The notes under the pieces: model-generated
What the model was told of the DNA's origin: nothing
Database searches by the model: none
Seen by the model: the letters and a program-made list of their open reading frames with translations, nothing else
Made by a program: the position numbers and the translations under genes
Part shown: piece by piece, positions 32,515 through 35,469 of the stretch
Numbering within the stretch: position 1 is the first letter of the stretch
Layout: each line of letters opens with the position of its first letter
From: a virus
DNA: 35,469 bases
Reading direction: 5' to 3' (one strand)
IMG/VR virus record: IMGVR_UViG_3300042549_010437
Span: 1 to 35,469 of that record

Positions 32515-34344
32515 TTATGATATTTGTGATACTGTTACTATTATTGATGGTGTTGCTGGGAATCCACTTCCTGCTGCACTATATGGGAATGAAGTATTGT
32601 TTCCGTTTGAATGATACCAGAGCTCAACATATTCCCCTGCGTTCATTTCGTCGCTAAATTGGGAAGTTGTAAGTTGTTGTGTATTTCTCTGTACTTGTAC
32701 TTGTACTCCTGAATTATCTATATTAGATCCGGTTTTTTTAAACCATATATGTAAAATAGGATCAACTGAACCTCCTTGGTTTGCTGTTAATGAGTAATGT
32801 ATATTGTATAATCCTGTATTTTGAAATGTTATTCTGCTTTGACTAACTATATTTACACCACTTCCATGGTAGGTTAATGGAAGTTTAAACGATGCTGATA
32901 CATTTGATGTTAGGGTTATAGAGGCCGTATTAGCGAATACTGCATAATTAAACTGCTTATTACCGTTTACATAAAATCCATCATTTATATTTAATGCTGA
33001 TCCTGAACTTAGTGTTAGTGAACCTGTTAATACTGTATTACCTATTTCGGTTAAAGATCCTGAGACTTTTAGTGAGCCTGTTATTATTACATTTTGATTA
33101 AGCGGATTAATATAGGAAGCTGTTTGAGCATAGGAAGCACTAGTTGCATAGGAAGCACTTGTAACGTTTCCTCCATAATATGAAGCTGTTTGAGCATTTT
33201 CAGCCCAACTAGCTGTTCCAAAGAATCTACTACTTGATGGGATTGTTATACCTGTTGTATCTATTATTGTTGATAAGCTCCTAGTAACAGCTCCAATAGC
33301 ATAAGTATAGAAAGCTGCTCTACTACCATAACTAGATGTTGAATAATTTTCTGTAGCTTGAAATTCTAAAGATGTTGGAACAGCTCCTACTACCGGAAAG
33401 TAGCTACTTGTTGCATAACCTAGTCCTGCGAACCTAACTAATACATCTCCTGATAGTGTTGGGGTTGGGAGTGCTGCTGTTCCCCTAGCGTGCCTACCTA
33501 CGTAAATTGCTCCTATGTTTGTTCCAAATCCATCAACAGTTACCCTTGCAGCTTGAGCATTGTTACTGGTAACGTGAATCATTCCACTAGGATTAATTAC
33601 AGGTTGATAAGAACCTGATGGATTTCCTATAATACTAAATGCTCCAATATCATTGGCTGGTATATTTGGTACAAGCAATATTGTCCTACCTGTAGTATCA
33701 ACTCTAAATGGTGTGTAAGAACCACTTACTACTCTAAAACCAGCTGATTTAATGGATACATCTCCTCCAAGATTTATAAGCTCTGCGTTAGCTCCACCAG
33801 GAATATCTGACTGTATGTTAATAGATCCTGATTGTACGTAAATTGATTTCCAAGGTTGTGTTAGAGATCCTAAAGAATATGAACTAGAAATTTGTGGAAG
33901 AACATCACCAAAAATAAGTATGCTACCGGTCATGGCAATGCTACCAGTTAGTGAAGTATTTCCTGTTAGTGTATTATTTCCTATTTGAGTTGTTGAACCA
34001 GTTATATTTAATGAACCCGTCATTGTAGTAGTACCTTGAATTGTGCTAGAGCCACTAATGGTAATACTACCTGAAAGTAGGGTATTTCCTAGTAATGAAT
34101 TATTTCCAACTTGTGTTGTAGATCCAGTTACATTAAATGAACCAGTTATATATACGTTTTGACGTAATGGATTAACATATGATGCTGTAGATGAAAATGA
34201 AGCACTTAAAATACTTCCAGCAGATGTAATATACCCTACATCATTAACTAAACTAGATATTTTGTTTCCTTCAAATAAAACACCTTTAAATTTGGAATTT
34301 TCCCAATTATAGTTATATTTTTTTTCTTGAGAGAAATCAGCCAT
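32515..34344 (-). CDS. Fibre protein with TASY repeats and C1q/TNF-like tip
   Basis: This 609-aa protein has an N-terminal attachment region (MADFSQEKKYNYNWENSKFK), Ser/Thr/Gly-rich repeats with SASF-x-STASY, NVYITGSFNVTGSTTQVGNN and a similar NITGSTTQIGNN, and PQISSSYSLGSLTQPWKSIY before a long beta-rich stretch. A second repeat zone follows (SASYATSASYAQTASY, then INPLNQNVIITGSLKVSGS). The last ~140 residues (FNYAVFANTASITL, FQNTGLYNIHYSLTANQGGS, NAGEYVELWYHSNG, PSIIVTVSQIS) form a jelly roll of the C1q/TNF type, common at receptor-binding fibre tips. It should form a trimeric fibre or neck whisker. Attachment site on the virion is not known; proximity to neck genes allows whiskers as well as tail fibres. 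Confidence 0.75.
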   Translation of the reverse strand: MADFSQEKKYNYNWENSKFKGVLFEGNKISSLVNDVGYITSAGSILSASFSSTASYVNPLRQNVYITGSFNVTGSTTQVGNNSLLGNTLLSGSITISGSSTIQGTTTMTGSLNITGSTTQIGNNTLTGNTSLTGSIAMTGSILIFGDVLPQISSSYSLGSLTQPWKSIYVQSGSINIQSDIPGGANAELINLGGDVSIKSAGFRVVSGSYTPFRVDTTGRTILLVPNIPANDIGAFSIIGNPSGSYQPVINPSGMIHVTSNNAQAARVTVDGFGTNIGAIYVGRHARGTAALPTPTLSGDVLVRFAGLGYATSSYFPVVGAVPTSLEFQATENYSTSSYGSRAAFYTYAIGAVTRSLSTIIDTTGITIPSSSRFFGTASWAENAQTASYYGGNVTSASYATSASYAQTASYINPLNQNVIITGSLKVSGSLTEIGNTVLTGSLTLSSGSALNINDGFYVNGNKQFNYAVFANTASITLTSNVSASFKLPLTYHGSGVNIVSQSRITFQNTGLYNIHYSLTANQGGSVDPILHIWFKKTGSNIDNSGVQVQVQRNTQQLTTSQFSDEMNAGEYVELWYHSNGNNTSFPYSAAGSGFPATPSIIVTVSQIS

Positions 34345-34350
34345 ATTTTA

Positions 34351-34361
34351 TTATAAATATT
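34351..34361 (-). promoter_or_regulatory. Late-motif copy upstream of fibre gene
   Basis: Sense AATATTTATAA followed by TAAAAT, ending 6 bases before the ATG at 34344. It overlaps the TAA stop (34362-34360) of the partial upstream gene. Confidence 0.5.
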
Positions 34362-35469
34362 AACCAAATGAACTTACAATAGCAGCATTAGAAGCAGATG
34401 TTGCAGTTGAAGCAAGTCTTTGTCCAATTGAATTAGATGCCGTTAATGAAGTTACTGCATAGTTCCATAAATCTTCTGGTTTTGCAATGGCTGTTCCAAC
34501 AGTATTGTCTACGGCTACACCTATTGATACAGATTGTGGATTTGGTACTTGCATTGAACCTGTTAATTCATTTCCAGGACCAAATGAAATACCTGCACGT
34601 ACATTGGAACCCGAAGGTACACCTGTAACTTGATCGGGTGATACAAGTGAAATTGTATTAGTGGATCCGGATACTCCTATTGTGTATCGGGTTGTATTAT
34701 CATCATATAATCTTACGTTATAGCAATATATTGCATTTCGGGAACCTGAATTGATGAATGGGCCTGAGAATATGTTGGTTGCTGTGGTTGATGTTGATGA
34801 TACTGCGTTATTAGTTGTAGTGGCTTGTAATTGACCTATTACGTTTATGATACCAGCTGTGGTTGAATTAATTCCTACTGAGGTGGATGTCCCAGCTTCT
34901 ATTATTCCAGTAACATTAACTATACCTATCGATGAATTATTTATTCCATGGGATGTTGTACCAGTTCCTCCTGTAACATTTCCTGTTATGTTAAGAATTC
35001 CTGTTGATAAATTTAATAAACCAACATTACTAGATGTTCCTCCTATAACGTTTCCAGTTATATTTATAGTACCATTAGATTCATTTCTAACAGCCATACT
35101 ACTATTACCATTAGTACCTCCATTAATATTTCCTATTATATTTATAATACCGTTGGATACATTAACAATAATCCAACGTCCTATAACACCAGTACCTGTT
35201 ATATTACCTATAGTACCTATAATATTAATTGCACCTGTTGATATATTTCCTAATGAATATCTACCATATGGGAATACTGATTGAATAGTGATCGATCCAG
35301 TATTTTGATATTGTATCATACCATTTGTAACATCACCTCCTGAAGAATCAATTCCAAATACTGTTGATGTTATATTATAATCTCCTAATATGTTTATTCT
35401 TCCACCGGCTGCGATTCCAACTGTAGTGGTATTTCGTATACTTTGTACAGTTATGTTTTGATCTAATGT
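34360..35469 (-). CDS. Beta-solenoid fibre-like protein, 5' end beyond window
   Basis: The frame is open without a stop from the right edge to the TAA at 34362-34360, giving at least 369 aa. An internal ATG at 35319 is not the true start, because coding-like sequence of the same type (RINILGDYNITST) continues upstream of it. The product has irregular repeats of about 22-26 residues with the core INI-x-GN-(V/I)-x-GGT and a G-(I/L)-x-N-x-S-x-G turn (for example INIIGNINGGT, INITGNVIGGT, LNITGNVTGGT, VNVTGIIEAGT), as in right-handed beta-helices. The C-terminal PEDLWNYAVTSLTASNSIGQ and RLASTATSAS resemble helical ends of phage fibres. Adhesion or decoration is likely. It is followed 15 bases later by the second fibre gene. 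Confidence 0.72.
   Translation of the reverse strand, partial: TLDQNITVQSIRNTTTVGIAAGGRINILGDYNITSTVFGIDSSGGDVTNGMIQYQNTGSITIQSVFPYGRYSLGNISTGAINIIGTIGNITGTGVIGRWIIVNVSNGIINIIGNINGGTNGNSSMAVRNESNGTINITGNVIGGTSSNVGLLNLSTGILNITGNVTGGTGTTSHGINNSSIGIVNVTGIIEAGTSTSVGINSTTAGIINVIGQLQATTTNNAVSSTSTTATNIFSGPFINSGSRNAIYCYNVRLYDDNTTRYTIGVSGSTNTISLVSPDQVTGVPSGSNVRAGISFGPGNELTGSMQVPNPQSVSIGVAVDNTVGTAIAKPEDLWNYAVTSLTASNSIGQRLASTATSASNAAIVSSFG

Noticed and set aside
32327-32515. 62-aa minus-strand ORF overlapping the start of the gp13-like gene
   Set aside because: It covers the intergenic gap and a shifted frame of the gp13-like protein and has no convincing protein features. The gap is better explained by the late motif.
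34847-35284. 145-aa plus-strand ORF with Val/Pro/Ile-rich repeats resembling a repetitive or membrane protein
   Set aside because: It is the antisense of the beta-solenoid repeats; its periodicity follows from the repeat codons on the coding strand.
34360-35319. Start of the right-edge gene at the ATG at 35319
   Set aside because: The same frame continues without a stop to the window edge and encodes the same type of repeat, so this ATG is internal.
1-35469. Search by eye for tRNA genes, CRISPR arrays, insertion sequences and integrase or attachment sites
   Set aside because: None seen. Genes are contiguous with no gap over about 100 bases, and direct repeats are explained by paralogous coding sequences.

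Overview
The window is part of the genome of a contractile-tailed (myovirus) phage that is T4-like in gene content and very probably infects a member of the Bacteroidota. The DNA is AT-rich (about one third G+C by eye). Every supported gene lies on the minus strand, packed head to tail with gaps or overlaps of a few bases, so transcription runs from the right edge to the left edge. Start codons lack GGAGG-type Shine-Dalgarno sequences and have A-rich leaders, as expected for Bacteroidota translation. One gene carries a type IX secretion (T9SS, gliding-motility-associated) C-terminal sorting domain, and that secretion system is restricted to Bacteroidota.

Layout in transcription order. (1) 35469-32515: a partial beta-solenoid fibre-like protein and a fibre with TASY repeats and a C1q/TNF-like tip. 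(2) 32459-29462: neck and tail-completion proteins (gp13-, gp14- and gp15-like) and two small genes. (3) 29416-25334: two paralogous tail sheath genes and the tail tube. (4) A hairpin terminator at 25286-25314, then three consecutive small genes for exported proteins (25240-23516), the last with the T9SS type B sorting domain. (5) 23488-19471: a small hypothetical, a gp26-like chaperone/hub-assembly gene overlapping a second frame that may be reached by frameshifting, the tape measure, and two small paralogues. (6) 19122-4290: the baseplate. It includes a 952-aa junction-like protein, a LysM-like protein and three tandem paralogous hub-like proteins, each with different C-terminal domains: SGNH hydrolase; phage-tail lysozyme plus an unassigned domain; and CHAP. 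One of the three is split into two ORFs at the point where the lysozyme is inserted. A free CHAP paralogue and an uncharacterised protein follow. (7) 4247-1: replication and recombination genes, namely a very compact family A DNA polymerase, a hypothetical, a gp32-like ssDNA-binding protein, a UvsX recombinase and a 5' nuclease (RNase H/FEN-like) that runs off the left edge.

An 11-base motif, sense AATATTTATAA, stands in nearly every larger intergenic gap of the structural region and is missing from the replication genes. It is a good candidate for the late promoter. The most unusual points are the three hub paralogues with different cell-wall-active domains, the exported T9SS-type gene cluster inside a tail operon, and the miniature Pol A. 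Functional calls rest on reading motifs by eye; no database search was run.
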